NCBI GenBank assembly: GCA_028819295.1
Contig: JAPPMA010000041.1
Location: 1-48,944, forward strand
Direction of reading: 5' to 3'
From: a bacterium
GTDB taxonomy: Bacteria; Actinomycetota; Acidimicrobiia; Acidimicrobiales; Bin134
DNA: 48,944 bases
Part shown: positions 1 to 8,668 of the stretch, piece by piece
Layout: every line of letters begins with the position of its first letter
How positions within the stretch are numbered: position 1 is the first letter of the stretch
Made by a program: the position numbers and the translations under genes
The notes under the pieces: generated by a model
Told to the model about the DNA's origin: nothing
What the model saw: only the letters and a program-made list of their open reading frames with translations
Databases searched by the model: none

Positions 1-910
1 TGCCCGACCCCTGCGTGTGCCAGAACACCCCGAGGCGGCCTTCCCGCCGGCCCACTTCCCGCAGCGCTTCCAGCGAGTTGTTCACCCCCAAGAACTGGTG
101 GTTCTTAGCCAGAGCCTTCACCAACCCGCCCGGCCGCTCCATGAACGCTGTGAAGTTCCCCACCAGATCCAACAAACGCTGCGGCTGGCAAGTCCCCCGC
201 AGAGCGGTCTCCAGCGACACGATGCCCTGCTCGCCCTCCGAGTCGATCTTCTTCCACTCGGCGAAATGCCCCCAATCGGCAAACGTGGAGCCCACCAGCG
301 TGTCGGCACCGTTCGAGAGCATCACGAACGCGTTGAACCAGAACAGATGCGGAACCGTGTCCCGGTAGTCCCGCAGATTGCCGTCGAAAGCGTCGCGGAC
401 GTTCTTGTGCGACACCTTCAACTCGACGAGCACCAGCGGAATGCCGTTCGCGAACAACGCCACATCAGCCCGCCGCCGATACATCTCACCAGAGATCCAA
501 AACTGCGAAACCGCCAACCAGTCATTGGCCGAAGCACGATCCCAATCCACGAACCGCACCGTCACCATCTGGCGCTCACCGTCATCACCGGCGACCTCCA
601 CCTTCACCCCATCCCGCAACAGCCCATACACCTCCCGGTTCGCCCGAACCCTATCCATCGCCGACCGATCTCGAACCAATTGCTCGACAGCCTCACCCAA
701 CGCCGATTCCGGCATCCCAGGGTTCAGCGAACGCAGCGCATCACCAAGCCGATGACCAAGCACCGGCTCAGACTGAGAATCACGCCCCAACGTCCCCGCC
801 GGCCCCAAGTCCTCATCGAACCCGTCCACCACCTCCCAATCCAACTCCGACAACAACCGCATCGCCGGCTGCTCCACCAGTGCATCCTCACTCAAGCGTC
901 CCAGACTCAC
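1..910 (-). CDS. hsdR: Type I restriction enzyme R subunit, N-terminal part (runs off window)
   Basis: HsdR is the nuclease and DNA-translocating motor subunit of a type I restriction-modification complex. About 303 residues are visible, from a GTG start whose GTGA overlaps the hsdS stop codon, a typical coupled junction. The N-terminal PD-(D/E)xK nuclease fold is seen as RRRADV (Asp about residue 149) followed by VELK (Glu 163, Lys 165). The visible part ends in FWHTQGSG, the beginning of the helicase Walker A loop, exactly at the window edge, so the translocase domains lie outside. No stop or frameshift is seen in the visible part. The N-terminus and operon position make the identification firm; whether the whole gene is intact cannot be judged. 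Confidence 0.93.
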   Translation of the reverse strand, partial: MSLGRLSEDALVEQPAMRLLSELDWEVVDGFDEDLGPAGTLGRDSQSEPVLGHRLGDALRSLNPGMPESALGEAVEQLVRDRSAMDRVRANREVYGLLRDGVKVEVAGDDGERQMVTVRFVDWDRASANDWLAVSQFWISGEMYRRRADVALFANGIPLVLVELKVSHKNVRDAFDGNLRDYRDTVPHLFWFNAFVMLSNGADTLVGSTFADWGHFAEWKKIDSEGEQGIVSLETALRGTCQPQRLLDLVGNFTAFMERPGGLVKALAKNHQFLGVNNSLEALREVGRREGRLGVFWHTQGSG

Positions 911-2164
911 GCCCCCACAGCCTCCAGCCCCAAATCAAGCTCCGACACATCCAACTCTCCAGACACCAACCGCGGCAACAGCAGATCACGGGCTTCGCGC
1001 AAGGCGCGATTCTGCGCAGCGAGGACTCTCCGGAGGGCATTCATCGGTCCCACAGCTTCGCTGAAGGCCTGCTCGATATCGCCGGTCGGATGGGGGATGC
1101 CATGGCTCAAGAGTATCTTGGCATTTGCTCTCGGCATCTTCGTGCCGTTTGAAGTTGCAGTTGCGACGCCTACGAATTCATCGCTCGACGCAATGGCTAG
1201 TGCTCGGCACTGAAAAAGTTCCTCTCTAGGCCTGAAAACGATTGCATCTGTAGAGGAGCATCCCGAAACGGGAGCATTGACCACCTTGTGAAAGTAGGGG
1301 CGAATTTTCCCAAACAAGATATCGCCCTCAATGAACAGCTTTCTCCGGCTTCCAACGTTCCCTGCTCTCTCCCATTCGCAGAGCGTCGTGGATCGCCTGG
1401 GCAAGTGCTCAAGTCCCACGACCGGGATTCCATCTGCTATGTCCTCTGGAGCGATGGTCTCTGAGATCTCAGAAACGAGTCTCGAGAACCCATCTGCCTC
1501 CCACCCCTCGGGAATCGGGCCGAGGTCGGAGTCGACCAGCTCGACATCCTCATGCCCCGGAAACCGGAAGTATACGAACCACTCCCGATACAACAACCGG
1601 GCCATCTCCTCCAAAATCTCAATCCGCCGCCGATTGTTCTCAATCAAATCGTCGCAGTTGTCCAATGCACGTCCGATGCGACGCTGACATTCGATGTTCG
1701 GTATGGGTGCGATGATCGACTCAAGACGGTCTGGGGCTGTGTGTCGTACCTTCGACCCTGTGGCAGTTGCTTGGATCTGCTGCCGTACCGAGGGGGCGTT
1801 AAGGAGATGGTAGGTGAAACGGAGATCGAGTCGGCGCGGGTCCGTTATGTTCAACAAGCCGATTCTCTGATTGTGCAGATACTTATTGTCCGCTGGGACA
1901 GTAGCCGTACTGCCAAGCAGCCCCTTCGATTGTTCAGTCATGGCCCACAACGACCTGTGACTTCGCCAGGAGGAACCGATCAGGGAAGGGCCCCTCGTAG
2001 TATTTTTCCTTGCCGCTCTTGGGCTTGAAGCCGCCTTGTTCTAGAAAATTTCCCGGCGTCAAAACAACCAGGTCACCTTTGTCGCAAAAGAACTCGCCCT
2101 TGAACGCGAATCCATGTGAGACGCTGAGCGCATCTCCGAGTCTGAACGGCTCCCACTCAGTCAA
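907..2164 (-). pseudogene. hsdS: Type I specificity subunit HsdS, split by a one-base frameshift
   Basis: HsdS carries the two target-recognition domains that choose the DNA sequence for the methylase and nuclease. The first frame reads [14 protein letters not shown] and continues to LLAKSQVVVGHD, then stops. The second frame resumes immediately at AMTEQSKGLLGS, the conserved continuation, and runs to the end, including the central helix DDLIENNRRRIEILEEMARLLY. The break falls in a run of three C on the + strand (1944-1946): removing one base restores VVVAMTEQSKG. The chosen start is a TTG at 2164 overlapping the hsdM stop, preceded by GGGAG six bases upstream; an ATG at 2218 would overlap hsdM by about 60 bases and lacks a clear ribosome site. 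It could be a real inactivation, a slippage switch or an assembly error. Confidence 0.88.
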
Positions 2165-3722
2165 TGGTGACTCCCGCAAAGACACTTCGAACCTGCGAAG
2201 TGAGGGCTTCCGCTTCATCTGAGAGTCGATCGAACTCAGCTGCGAGCCTGGGAAGTTGCCCAATATCAGATTGCGAGTCAAAATCAGATGCTCCGACGTA
2301 TCGCCCAGGATTCAGGCTCCAGCCCTCCTCCTCGATCTGGTCGAGTGTCGCAACAGCGCAGAGGCCGGCCACGTCTGCATATGTCCCGTCGGGGAGCACC
2401 TCGCTGAGCATCTCTTGACTTCCCGCATCGAACTCCGGTTCTTCGCCGCGCCACAGCCGGACGATGTTGGCCAGGAACTCGATTTGCGGGGGTGTCCAGT
2501 CTCGGTGGGCTCGGTCGATCTGGTTGTAGGTCTCTCGGGCGTCGATGAACAGCACCTGGTCGGCTTGGTCGGTGTACTTCTTGCTCCGGTCGAGGAACCA
2601 CAGCGTCACGGGCAGGGTGACGGTGTAGAACATGTTGGTGCCCACGGCGATGATCACGCCGACGCTGCGGTCCTCGATCAGCTTGCGGCGTATCTCCAAT
2701 TCGCTGCCTCGGGCATCGGATGCGGAGTTGGCCATGACAAACCCAGCTTGCCCGCTCCTGTTGAGCGCGGAGTAGAAGGTCTGGATCCACAGGTAGTTGC
2801 CGTTGTCGGGTTTGGGCAGTCCGAACGGGAACCGGGGGTCGTCTTCGAGTTTGGCCTTGTCGATCTTGTTGACGTTGAACGGGGGATTGGCCATCACGAA
2901 GTCGAACTCGCCCACCGCGTCGTGCAGATCCTCGTAGTAGGTGTTGCCCTCTCGGATGTCGCCGGCGAGCCCGTGGACAGCGAGGTTCATCTTGGCGAGC
3001 TTGACGGTGTCGCCTGTCTTCTCCTGCCCATAGATCGACAACTCCGCGCTGGGATCGCGGCGGTGCCGCTCTACGAAATGGGCCGACTGGACGAACATCC
3101 CACCCGACCCGCACGCCGGGTCGTGGATCTTCCCGTGGAACGGCTCCAGTATCTCCACGATGAGCCGCACAATCGAGGTAGGGGTGAAGAACTCCCCGCC
3201 CTTCGAGCCCTCCGAAAAGGCGAACTGCCCCAGGAAATACTCGTAGATCAGTCCAAACCCGTCCCCCTCGATCATCTCCGGCAACCGCCGCAGCAGCCTC
3301 AGGAGCTCGCCCAAGATGTCGTCGGGAATCCGTGAGTAGTCCTTTGGCAACACCCCCTGAAGATCAGGGTTGCACCGCTCGATGCCGCCCATGGCCAGGT
3401 TGACTGCCTTGCCCACATCAGCACCCTCAGGAAGATTCAGCAGTGCTTCGAACCGCGACTCCTCCGGCAGGTATAGCGCACCAGCCGCCTGGTAATCCTC
3501 CGGCCCAATTGGCCGCCGCTCAGACCCCGGCCCCACCATCTCCCCAGCCTGAGCAAACCGCTCATCCGCATACCGCAAGAAAATCAGCCCCAACACCGGC
3601 GACGCATACTCCGAAGCCTTCAACCCCGAGTTAGCCCGAAGCTGATCCGCCGCCTCCCAAAGCTTCCCCTGAAGTTCACCCAGGTCCGTCGCCACGCGCA
3701 TCCTTTCCAACAGCCGCCCCAT
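2157..3722 (-). CDS. hsdM: Type I DNA methyltransferase subunit HsdM
   Basis: HsdM is the adenine-N6 methyltransferase subunit that, with HsdS, protects host DNA. The 521-residue protein has the usual helical N-terminal domain (residues 1-150) and a Rossmann methylase domain with the S-adenosylmethionine loop DPACGSGG (201-208) and the catalytic NPPF motif (279-282). It is the first gene of the leftward hsdM-hsdS-hsdR operon. Two starts are possible: ATG at 3722 or the ATG seven codons later, which follows GGAAAGG directly. The first start codon lies inside a 25-bp sequence repeated near 4450. Frame and motifs are intact, so modification activity would depend on whether the frameshifted hsdS still gives a working specificity subunit. 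Confidence 0.95.
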   Translation of the reverse strand: MGRLLERMRVATDLGELQGKLWEAADQLRANSGLKASEYASPVLGLIFLRYADERFAQAGEMVGPGSERRPIGPEDYQAAGALYLPEESRFEALLNLPEGADVGKAVNLAMGGIERCNPDLQGVLPKDYSRIPDDILGELLRLLRRLPEMIEGDGFGLIYEYFLGQFAFSEGSKGGEFFTPTSIVRLIVEILEPFHGKIHDPACGSGGMFVQSAHFVERHRRDPSAELSIYGQEKTGDTVKLAKMNLAVHGLAGDIREGNTYYEDLHDAVGEFDFVMANPPFNVNKIDKAKLEDDPRFPFGLPKPDNGNYLWIQTFYSALNRSGQAGFVMANSASDARGSELEIRRKLIEDRSVGVIIAVGTNMFYTVTLPVTLWFLDRSKKYTDQADQVLFIDARETYNQIDRAHRDWTPPQIEFLANIVRLWRGEEPEFDAGSQEMLSEVLPDGTYADVAGLCAVATLDQIEEEGWSLNPGRYVGASDFDSQSDIGQLPRLAAEFDRLSDEAEALTSQVRSVFAGVTID

Positions 3723-3739
3723 TCTGCCCGCCCCAGCAA
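3715..3739. repeat. 25-bp direct repeat, copy 1
   Basis: This copy spans the hsdM start codon. An identical 25-bp sequence lies at 4438-4462, offset 723 bp. The two copies bracket the hicBA module. The core is ATTCTGCCCGCCCCAGCAA. Confidence 0.8.
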
Positions 3740-3835
3740 GGCATGTTCACACTGCTGCCCTGTTCAGTCGGACGCGATCTCCCCCGCAGGCGCCGCGATG
3801 GCGGGGCTGAGGCATGGGAGACGCCTGTTTGGGGT

Positions 3836-4051
3836 CTAGCGGTTCAGCCAATCGTCTCGTGTGTATCCGGCTTGCTTGAGCAGTCGCAGCAGAAAGGGTC
3901 CGGCGATCTCGCTGTCGCTGGGGATGACCTGTCTGTGGGACTCTTTGATCATGTACTCGTGATTTCCGCCGGCCAGAGGTCCGACCCAGCCTCGTTGTGT
4001 CAAGAATTTGATGAGTTCGCGGCGGGTGGTTGGAGGGACCCGTTGGCTCAT
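3836..4051 (-). CDS. hicA: HicA-family mRNA interferase toxin
   Basis: The protein has 71 residues, the usual HicA size, with a double-stranded-RNA-binding-like fold expected. Features typical of the family are the N-terminal helix RRELIKFLTQRGW, the catalytic histidine segment GGNHEYM, and the C-terminal helix LLRLLKQAGYTRDDW. HicA toxins cleave mRNA and are held inactive by HicB. Its ATG overlaps the stop of the upstream hicB gene (ATGA), so the pair is translationally coupled in the order antitoxin-toxin. The frame is open further upstream, but that extension is the out-of-frame shadow of hicB and is not included. The identification rests on pattern recognition of a short family. Confidence 0.85.
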   Translation of the reverse strand: MSQRVPPTTRRELIKFLTQRGWVGPLAGGNHEYMIKESHRQVIPSDSEIAGPFLLRLLKQAGYTRDDWLNR

Positions 4052-4320
4052 GCAGGGGCAGCGACGATGCCGTTGTGAAATGAGGGGATGGGATGCCCGA
4101 GTTGCTGGCCGAGCCCAACCCAGCCGACGAGCACCTGTCTGAGCTTGCTGCGGGCTTCGTCCGGGGTCGCACCAAAGGCAGATGCGCCCTTGCACTCAGG
4201 GTTCTCGGCCCACCATCCGACGAGGACTCCATCGTCGTCACGGACTTCCTCGGTGGACGCCCCCGCAAGCGCAGCATCCAACCAGCACTCAATTGGAAGC
4301 TGAGCCGTAGGCTGCCCCAT
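4048..4320 (-). CDS. hicB: HicB-family antitoxin
   Basis: The product has 90 residues with the degenerate RNase-H-like HicB core: GWWAENPECKGASAFGATPDEA, followed by a helix (RSKLRQVLVGWVGLGQQLG). HicB neutralises HicA; many HicB proteins also bind their own promoter, but no separate HTH or ribbon-helix-helix domain is visible here, so self-repression is uncertain. A GTG six bases further up (4326) directly abuts the -10 box, so the ATG at 4320 is preferred. It lies exactly six bases from TATAGT and has no Shine-Dalgarno sequence, implying a leaderless transcript. The module is bracketed by 25-bp direct repeats and sits between the hsd operon and a KAP NTPase gene. Confidence 0.82.
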   Translation of the reverse strand: MGQPTAQLPIECWLDAALAGASTEEVRDDDGVLVGWWAENPECKGASAFGATPDEARSKLRQVLVGWVGLGQQLGHPIPSFHNGIVAAPA

Positions 4321-4326
4321 GCCCAC

Positions 4327-4332
4327 ACTATA
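4327..4332 (-). promoter_or_regulatory. -10 box of hicBA (TATAGT), leaderless arrangement
   Basis: TATAGT on the minus strand ends six bases before the hicB ATG. The -35 region is weak. Spacing places the transcription start at or within a base or two of the start codon. Confidence 0.55.
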
Positions 4333-4400
4333 ACGCTGGCAACCGGCTTACGGCACCCACAGCGCTTCACGATTGCCTCTCAGAGCCTCCCCTGCAACCT

Positions 4401-4414
4401 ACACAGATCTGTGT
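4401..4414. promoter_or_regulatory. Perfect 14-bp palindrome in the hicB-KAP intergenic region
   Basis: ACACAGATCTGTGT is a perfect palindrome about 70 bp upstream of the hicB -10 box and downstream of the KAP gene. It could be an operator for HicB or another dimeric regulator. It has no loop and no T-run, so it is not a terminator. Confidence 0.4.
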
Positions 4415-4437
4415 CCACGCCTCCCCCTTCTCACAGT

Positions 4438-4462
4438 CGCCCCATTCTGCCCGCCCCAGCAA
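4438..4462. repeat. 25-bp direct repeat, copy 2
   Basis: Identical to 3715-3739. It lies 35 bp downstream of the end of the KAP gene. The interval between the copies holds only hicBA, so the repeats may mark the ends of an inserted cassette. Confidence 0.8.
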
Positions 4463-4497
4463 CCCCAGATCACAATGCAGCCCAGTTGAACCCCGAC

Positions 4498-5892
4498 TCA
4501 GCTGGCTGCCATCTCTACTGCCGCCAATACCAAGGGCCGAACGCCGTGATTGAGATGCCACTCAATGCTCTCCTTGAACCTGAGGTATTGGGAGTAGGCC
4601 TCGGGGCGATTTTCGAGGGCGTAGAGGTCTGCTATCTCCTGGAACTGGTCCTCAGTGACCCGGTCCCCGCCTGTCGCCGCCGCAAACAAGTCGAAATACG
4701 CAGTCATTGCAAACGCTGTGTACGCTGATTCTGATTCGAGATCCTGGAGTTGGCTGTGCAGCCGTTTCATGACCGAATGGGGACTCGCCTTTGCCTCAAT
4801 GAAGAGCCGGTAGCCTTCCGGGTCCAGATGTCGCAAAATCAACAGCACCAACGATGCTCGAACACACGCGGCATATCTCTCTGGGCTGTCGATGCGCGAA
4901 GCTGCCGCCGAATCAAACCGAGTAGCCATGGTCCACCGGAGAGCCTGAGCTACCCGTTGCAAGTCCCTCAGCGTGCCGCCGGTTGCATGTGCAGTGATCG
5001 CCAGCCATTCGTCGATGTAGCCGCCGCGCTCATCTGCTTCCACTTCGATCCCCAAGTGCTCTCGCAGGTGATCGACCAAGCCGGAGAGGTAGTCGCTTCC
5101 TAATGAGTTGCCGAGGCTCATTCGCAGATCGAAGAATCGTTGCAAGTACCGCTCGGAGCCGTAGGCGCTTCCATAGACCGCTTCCAGCCCTTTAGCCGTC
5201 TCATCTAGGTTGATTCCCAGCACGACAACCACTCCTGGCACGGCCAGTAAATTGTTGACGGCTCCCAGGTAGCCAACGACCTGCTGAGGCAAACAGCGGT
5301 CCAGTTCGTCCACAAGCACTACCAGCGGGCCGTCGGCCCTGTCTGCTTCCTGTTCCAACGCTTCCTTGAATCCTCGAACGCAGTCGCGGTACTCGGGCAA
5401 ACCGTTTGGGAACTCTTGATCTTGCGCTATCGCCTCGGCCGCATCGGCCACCACATCGCCGATCTTGAACGGCAGGTTCTTCCCGGCAGCTACGCCAATG
5501 GCTTTCGCCGCTCCAAGCAACTTGGCCCGCCGGTCCTTCTCCACCACTTCAGTCAGAGCCGACGCGAGATTGAACACGGGGTCAGGGGTATAGCTCTCGG
5601 TCCAGGCGTTGAATTCGGCCACTCTCACTTCCTGCTGCTCCAAGTACGCCTTGCACATCCTCAAAAACGCCGATTTGCCAGTTCCCCATCCTCCATCGAC
5701 GGCGATGACTCCATGATCGGAGACTGATCTGACGAAATCACAAAGCAGCCTCACCCGCGCCCCACGGTCCAGCAGATCGTTGGCGAAGGGCTCCTCCTTG
5801 TCTGCGGCGAACTCGGGAACAGCAATCCTCACCGCCGTGTCCACCTCTTCGGTTGCTTCCTCCATGCGCTCCTGCTCCTGCCGCCTGGACAT
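4498..5892 (-). CDS. KAP-family P-loop NTPase
   Basis: The protein has 464 residues. The KAP signature is clear: Walker A GGWGTGKS (about residues 67-74), the following FNAW segment near residue 95, and Walker B LVVLVDELDR (190-199) followed by the CLP and AVNNLLAVPGVVVVLGIN stretch. KAP NTPases are STAND-like ATPases, many of them membrane-associated and several found in anti-phage gene neighbourhoods. No transmembrane pair is inserted in this one, so it is probably cytosolic or peripheral. The start at 5892 is chosen because GAGGAG lies four bases before it; an ATG nine codons later also has a GGAG. It is divergent from a small membrane protein and next to hicBA and the hsd operon. Its exact function is unknown. 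Confidence 0.85.
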   Translation of the reverse strand: MSRRQEQERMEEATEEVDTAVRIAVPEFAADKEEPFANDLLDRGARVRLLCDFVRSVSDHGVIAVDGGWGTGKSAFLRMCKAYLEQQEVRVAEFNAWTESYTPDPVFNLASALTEVVEKDRRAKLLGAAKAIGVAAGKNLPFKIGDVVADAAEAIAQDQEFPNGLPEYRDCVRGFKEALEQEADRADGPLVVLVDELDRCLPQQVVGYLGAVNNLLAVPGVVVVLGINLDETAKGLEAVYGSAYGSERYLQRFFDLRMSLGNSLGSDYLSGLVDHLREHLGIEVEADERGGYIDEWLAITAHATGGTLRDLQRVAQALRWTMATRFDSAAASRIDSPERYAACVRASLVLLILRHLDPEGYRLFIEAKASPHSVMKRLHSQLQDLESESAYTAFAMTAYFDLFAAATGGDRVTEDQFQEIADLYALENRPEAYSQYLRFKESIEWHLNHGVRPLVLAAVEMAAS

Positions 5893-6098
5893 CAGACTCC
5901 TCGCCTGCCAATCACCTGCTGGCAGGCAATTGGCGACCATGGGGGAGTGTATTGGCCTGCTGTGACAGTTTGAGCCGACGTCGCGCAAGGCCGGTCTGGT
6001 CGGATGCACCCTTCCAGGATCCAAGTGCCCGCCATTTTTTTGAGAAGACCCCGGTATCTTCAAGGCTTAGAGAATCGAGTTCCCCAGGAGGCATTTTG

Positions 6099-6227
6099 GT
6101 GGCAGTGGTTCAAGCGGGGCAAAGGGTGCTATCGCCGCGGGGCATCTTGGTCGAGTGGGCCAATGAGCAGGCATTTTGGGTACGCGCCCTTGCCGCGACT
6201 GTTCGAATGCCTTGGGCCCGGGTTTGA
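6099..6227 (+). CDS. Possible 42-residue leader or small protein
   Basis: A strong ribosome-binding site (AGGAGG, 6086-6091) lies seven bases before this GTG. The reading frame encodes VAVVQAGQRVLSPRGILVEW and ends at a TGA one base before an in-frame GTG (6229) of the following membrane-protein gene, a spacing typical of translational coupling. No homology is recognised. It may be a real small protein coupled to the membrane protein, the out-shifted N-terminus of that protein, or chance. Confidence 0.35.
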   Translation: MAVVQAGQRVLSPRGILVEWANEQAFWVRALAATVRMPWARV

Positions 6228-6681
6228 AGTGATCGGCGTTCCGGCGATCAGACGATATCGGCTGGTCGGCGCTGGGTTGCTGTTTGTGGCAGCGTCGACC
6301 CTCGCCTTCTGGGGGCTGGTCGGCGCGGCGTTGAAGAAGCACGAAGACCAAGACTCGTATTACTACATCTTCAGGCTGCCGCAATGGCTCGACGGGCTCG
6401 GAGCCGCCTTTGGCATTGCTTGTGCAGGAATGGCGGTCTGCGCCTTGGCGTGGCTATTGGCCGAGTACAGGATTCGAAGATGGCACGATGCTTGGTGGCT
6501 CTTCGCCGGGATCTGCTGGGCAATAGGAGCGGGCACGGCTGTGGGAGCGCGGATCGTCACAGACGGCACAAACGGGGCGAACATAGGCGGCGGGATGATC
6601 CTGCTCGCATCCCCAGCAGCACTCATCATCTGCGCGGTTCTGCTATGGCAAGTATGGAGAGAACTCCTGAAGCCGCGTTGA
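6163..6681 (+). CDS. Small four-helix membrane protein, family unknown
   Basis: The ATG at 6163 gives 172 residues; a GTG at 6229 would give 150 and be coupled to the small upstream frame. Four hydrophobic segments are visible: LVGAGLLFVAASTLAFWGLV, AAFGIACAGMAVCALAWLLA, LFAGICWAIGAGTAVGARIV and ILLASPAALIICAVLLWQVW. The loops are short and charged, and there is no signal peptide cleavage site or known catalytic motif. The gene is divergent from the KAP NTPase gene. Membrane proteins often accompany defence NTPases, so the two may act together, but nothing in the sequence proves it. Confidence 0.6.
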   Translation: MSRHFGYAPLPRLFECLGPGFEVIGVPAIRRYRLVGAGLLFVAASTLAFWGLVGAALKKHEDQDSYYYIFRLPQWLDGLGAAFGIACAGMAVCALAWLLAEYRIRRWHDAWWLFAGICWAIGAGTAVGARIVTDGTNGANIGGGMILLASPAALIICAVLLWQVWRELLKPR

Positions 6682-7042
6682 AAGCGGTTTACCGATGGCG
6701 CACCGGGCGCAGTGCCAATGCCCTCCATATGCAAGCCACCTTGCTCTCCCCGTTCTGCCCGCCATGGATGGGCCCAGGCCATCGATGGCCGATTCGCTGG
6801 CCAATCCCCGAGTCGTTCGCGGGTGGTGGAGAGTTGCCGATATCTCTTGACTCTGACGCTGTCGATGCTGAGGGCCGTGAATTTTCCGGCCTTCGCCGCG
6901 CTCGCTCGTCTTCATAGTGGCGGAACGCGATCGAGGGCCAAGAGAGGCCACTGGTGGCTGAAGGGAAATGTGGGCCATGTTGCTGATGTTCAAGTAATTT
7001 TCAACAAAACTAAAATAATTTTGCCAATGCCCAATTATTCGG
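6682..7042. other. Gene-free stretch before the HNH gene
   Basis: No convincing coding frame is seen on either strand. The last 80 bases or so become markedly A+T-rich (around 6990-7040), in contrast to their surroundings, and lead into the promoter of the HNH gene. No RNA gene, terminator or long inverted repeat was recognised. Confidence 0.6.
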
Positions 7043-7071
7043 GTGGTTTTTGTCACCCAGGTGGGTATACT
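7043..7071 (+). promoter_or_regulatory. Promoter of the HNH gene, leaderless
   Basis: TATACT (7066-7071) ends seven bases before the ATG at 7079, and there is no ribosome-binding site. The -35 is poor. The spacer contains CACCCAGGTGGG, a near-palindrome that could bind a repressor. Confidence 0.6.
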
Positions 7072-7078
7072 TGCATCT

Positions 7079-8533
7079 ATGGAGTTTGGGCCTCTTGAGC
7101 AGGGGAAACGGGCTGATTGTGGGCCATCCGGGCCGGTTTGGCCGGAGGCGGTTGATGTGGCCGGTTTGTCGCTGTCGGAGTTGCGGGCGCGGCTGGGGTT
7201 GATCAAGAAGGCTGAGGCCCGGCTGGCGGCGATGAAAGCGGCTGCGCTGGCCGAGTATTCGGGGCGGGCCGGGGAGGGTTTGGCCCGCCGGATGGTGTTG
7301 GATGAGCTTCAGGCCTCCAAACAGCAGGCCCGCCGGGAGGTGGAGACCGCATCTCAGCTCTCCCAGGTTCCCGAGACACTCGACGCGCTAAACGCCGGGG
7401 AGATTCCAGAAGACCACGCCAAGCAGATCGCCAAGGCCGCTTCGCAAGGGCCCGTCGATGAATCCGTGCTGGTGGAGGCAGCCCGCCGCGAGGATTTTGG
7501 CACGTTCTCCCGGACGCTGCGCGACCACCAGCATGAGCAGTCGGGCGACGACGGCAAGTCGCTTTTGGCCAAGCAGCGCCAGCGCCGAGACTTGAGCTTC
7601 TTCAAATCGCCCGACGACGGCATGTTCGTCTTGAACGGCCGGTTCGACCCCGAAGCGGGGAACCGGATCGAGGCCGCGCTGGCCGACGAGGTTCGCCGCC
7701 AGCGCAACGACGACAAGGGCAATGGCACAGCCGATCAGACTGGGTTCGGCCAGCGGATGGCCGACGCGCTGGAGAATCTGGTGTGCGCCGATGTCGGCGA
7801 CCGCACCCCGCCGCGGGCCACGCTGATCTTGACTGCTGATTGGGACGCGCTGAACAATCGGCTGGCCGGTGCCCGCCTGGTCGACGGCACACCGCTTCCC
7901 GTTGGCGAGGCGCTGCGGCTGGCCTGCAACGCCGACATTCTGCCCGCCGTGTTCAACGCCGCCGGCCAGGAACTCTGGGTGGGCCGCAAACACCGGCTGG
8001 CAACCGAAGCTCAGCGGGCTGCGCTCATCATCCGCGACAAGCATTGCATCGGCTGCGGACGGTCGGCGGTGTGGTGCGAAGCCCACCACATCGAAGAATG
8101 GCTGACAGGCGGCCGCACCGACATCGACAACCTCGTGCTGGTCTGCAAAGGCTGCCACCACAGCATCCACGACGACGGTTGGACGGTACACCGAGACCGA
8201 AACGGCGCCTACGAACTGCGCCCTCCCCCCGAACCGGAGCATCCCGGCCCCGGGCCGGTCCACTCCCACCAGGGCATCGCCCATAGAGAAGCCCCAAGTG
8301 ATTTGAACCAGCGCAAGAAACCCTCGGCGTCCCGCAACAAGCCAGCCAAGACTCTGCCAGCAGGCAGACACCGAGGCTTCTCGCCGGGACCGGATCCCTT
8401 TCCCGATATCGGCACCAGCACCTGGCAGCCTGAGCCTGCCGGAGATCGCGGCGCTGCTGATTGCTCGAACGATAGGGAACGGCTTCCGTTTGCCGCTGGA
8501 CCTGAAGGCTCCGAGAGGCTGCTGTTGAGCTGA
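7079..8533 (+). CDS. DUF222 / HNH endonuclease (13E12-type)
   Basis: The 484-residue protein has the two-part architecture common in actinobacteria: an N-terminal helical DUF222 domain (about residues 15-300) and a C-terminal HNH nuclease domain. The latter shows the zinc-binding CIGCGRSAVWCEAHHIEEW and LVLVCKGCHHSIHDDGW motifs with the HH, N and H catalytic positions. Such proteins are very abundant and often multicopy in actinobacteria; their role is unsettled, with proposals ranging from mobile elements to phage defence. The ATG at 7079 was chosen because it sits seven bases from a TATACT box; an upstream in-frame GTG at 7043 would lie in the promoter. The tail after residue 390 is low-complexity, and the last nine codons are part of a 36-bp repeat duplicated just downstream. 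Confidence 0.88.
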   Translation: MEFGPLEQGKRADCGPSGPVWPEAVDVAGLSLSELRARLGLIKKAEARLAAMKAAALAEYSGRAGEGLARRMVLDELQASKQQARREVETASQLSQVPETLDALNAGEIPEDHAKQIAKAASQGPVDESVLVEAARREDFGTFSRTLRDHQHEQSGDDGKSLLAKQRQRRDLSFFKSPDDGMFVLNGRFDPEAGNRIEAALADEVRRQRNDDKGNGTADQTGFGQRMADALENLVCADVGDRTPPRATLILTADWDALNNRLAGARLVDGTPLPVGEALRLACNADILPAVFNAAGQELWVGRKHRLATEAQRAALIIRDKHCIGCGRSAVWCEAHHIEEWLTGGRTDIDNLVLVCKGCHHSIHDDGWTVHRDRNGAYELRPPPEPEHPGPGPVHSHQGIAHREAPSDLNQRKKPSASRNKPAKTLPAGRHRGFSPGPDPFPDIGTSTWQPEPAGDRGAADCSNDRERLPFAAGPEGSERLLLS

Positions 8534-8610
8534 CGCAGTCGCCCGGTGCAGGCTGTCTCCCCGTCGTCGGCGAGTGAAGGCTCCGAGAGGCTGCTGTTGA
8601 GCTGACGCAG
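8503..8610. repeat. 36-bp direct repeat, two copies separated by 36 bp
   Basis: Copies at 8503-8538 and 8575-8610 look identical. The first copy encodes the end of the HNH protein (EGSERLLLS and stop); the second lies in the intergenic region in the same reading frame (offset 72). The flanks of the two copies differ, so it is not a simple tandem duplication of a longer unit. Confidence 0.85.
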
Positions 8611-8656
8611 AGTTGGGCAGCCCGGTTGCTCGGGGCGTGTTGTCGCTGGGTCGGGC

Positions 8657-8662
8657 CATACT
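8657..8662 (+). promoter_or_regulatory. -10 box of the Nudix gene (CATACT)
   Basis: CATACT ends six bases before the ATG. The intervening six bases are all G, so they could act either as a very short leader or, if transcription starts further up, as a ribosome site. Confidence 0.4.
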
Positions 8663-8668
8663 GGGGGG

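Noticed and set aside
17..1213. 398-residue rightward open frame
   Set aside because: It is antisense to hsdR and hsdS, whose leftward frames carry recognised motifs; the composition (Pro/His/Arg/Gln-rich) is typical of a GC-driven shadow.
4401..4414. Terminator hairpin for the KAP gene
   Set aside because: The palindrome has no loop and no following T-run; it fits an operator better.
8503..8610. Minimal CRISPR-like array (36-bp repeat, 36-bp spacer)
   Set aside because: Only two repeats, the first encodes the end of a protein including its stop codon, no cas genes are near, and similar pairs with unrelated sequences occur elsewhere in the window.
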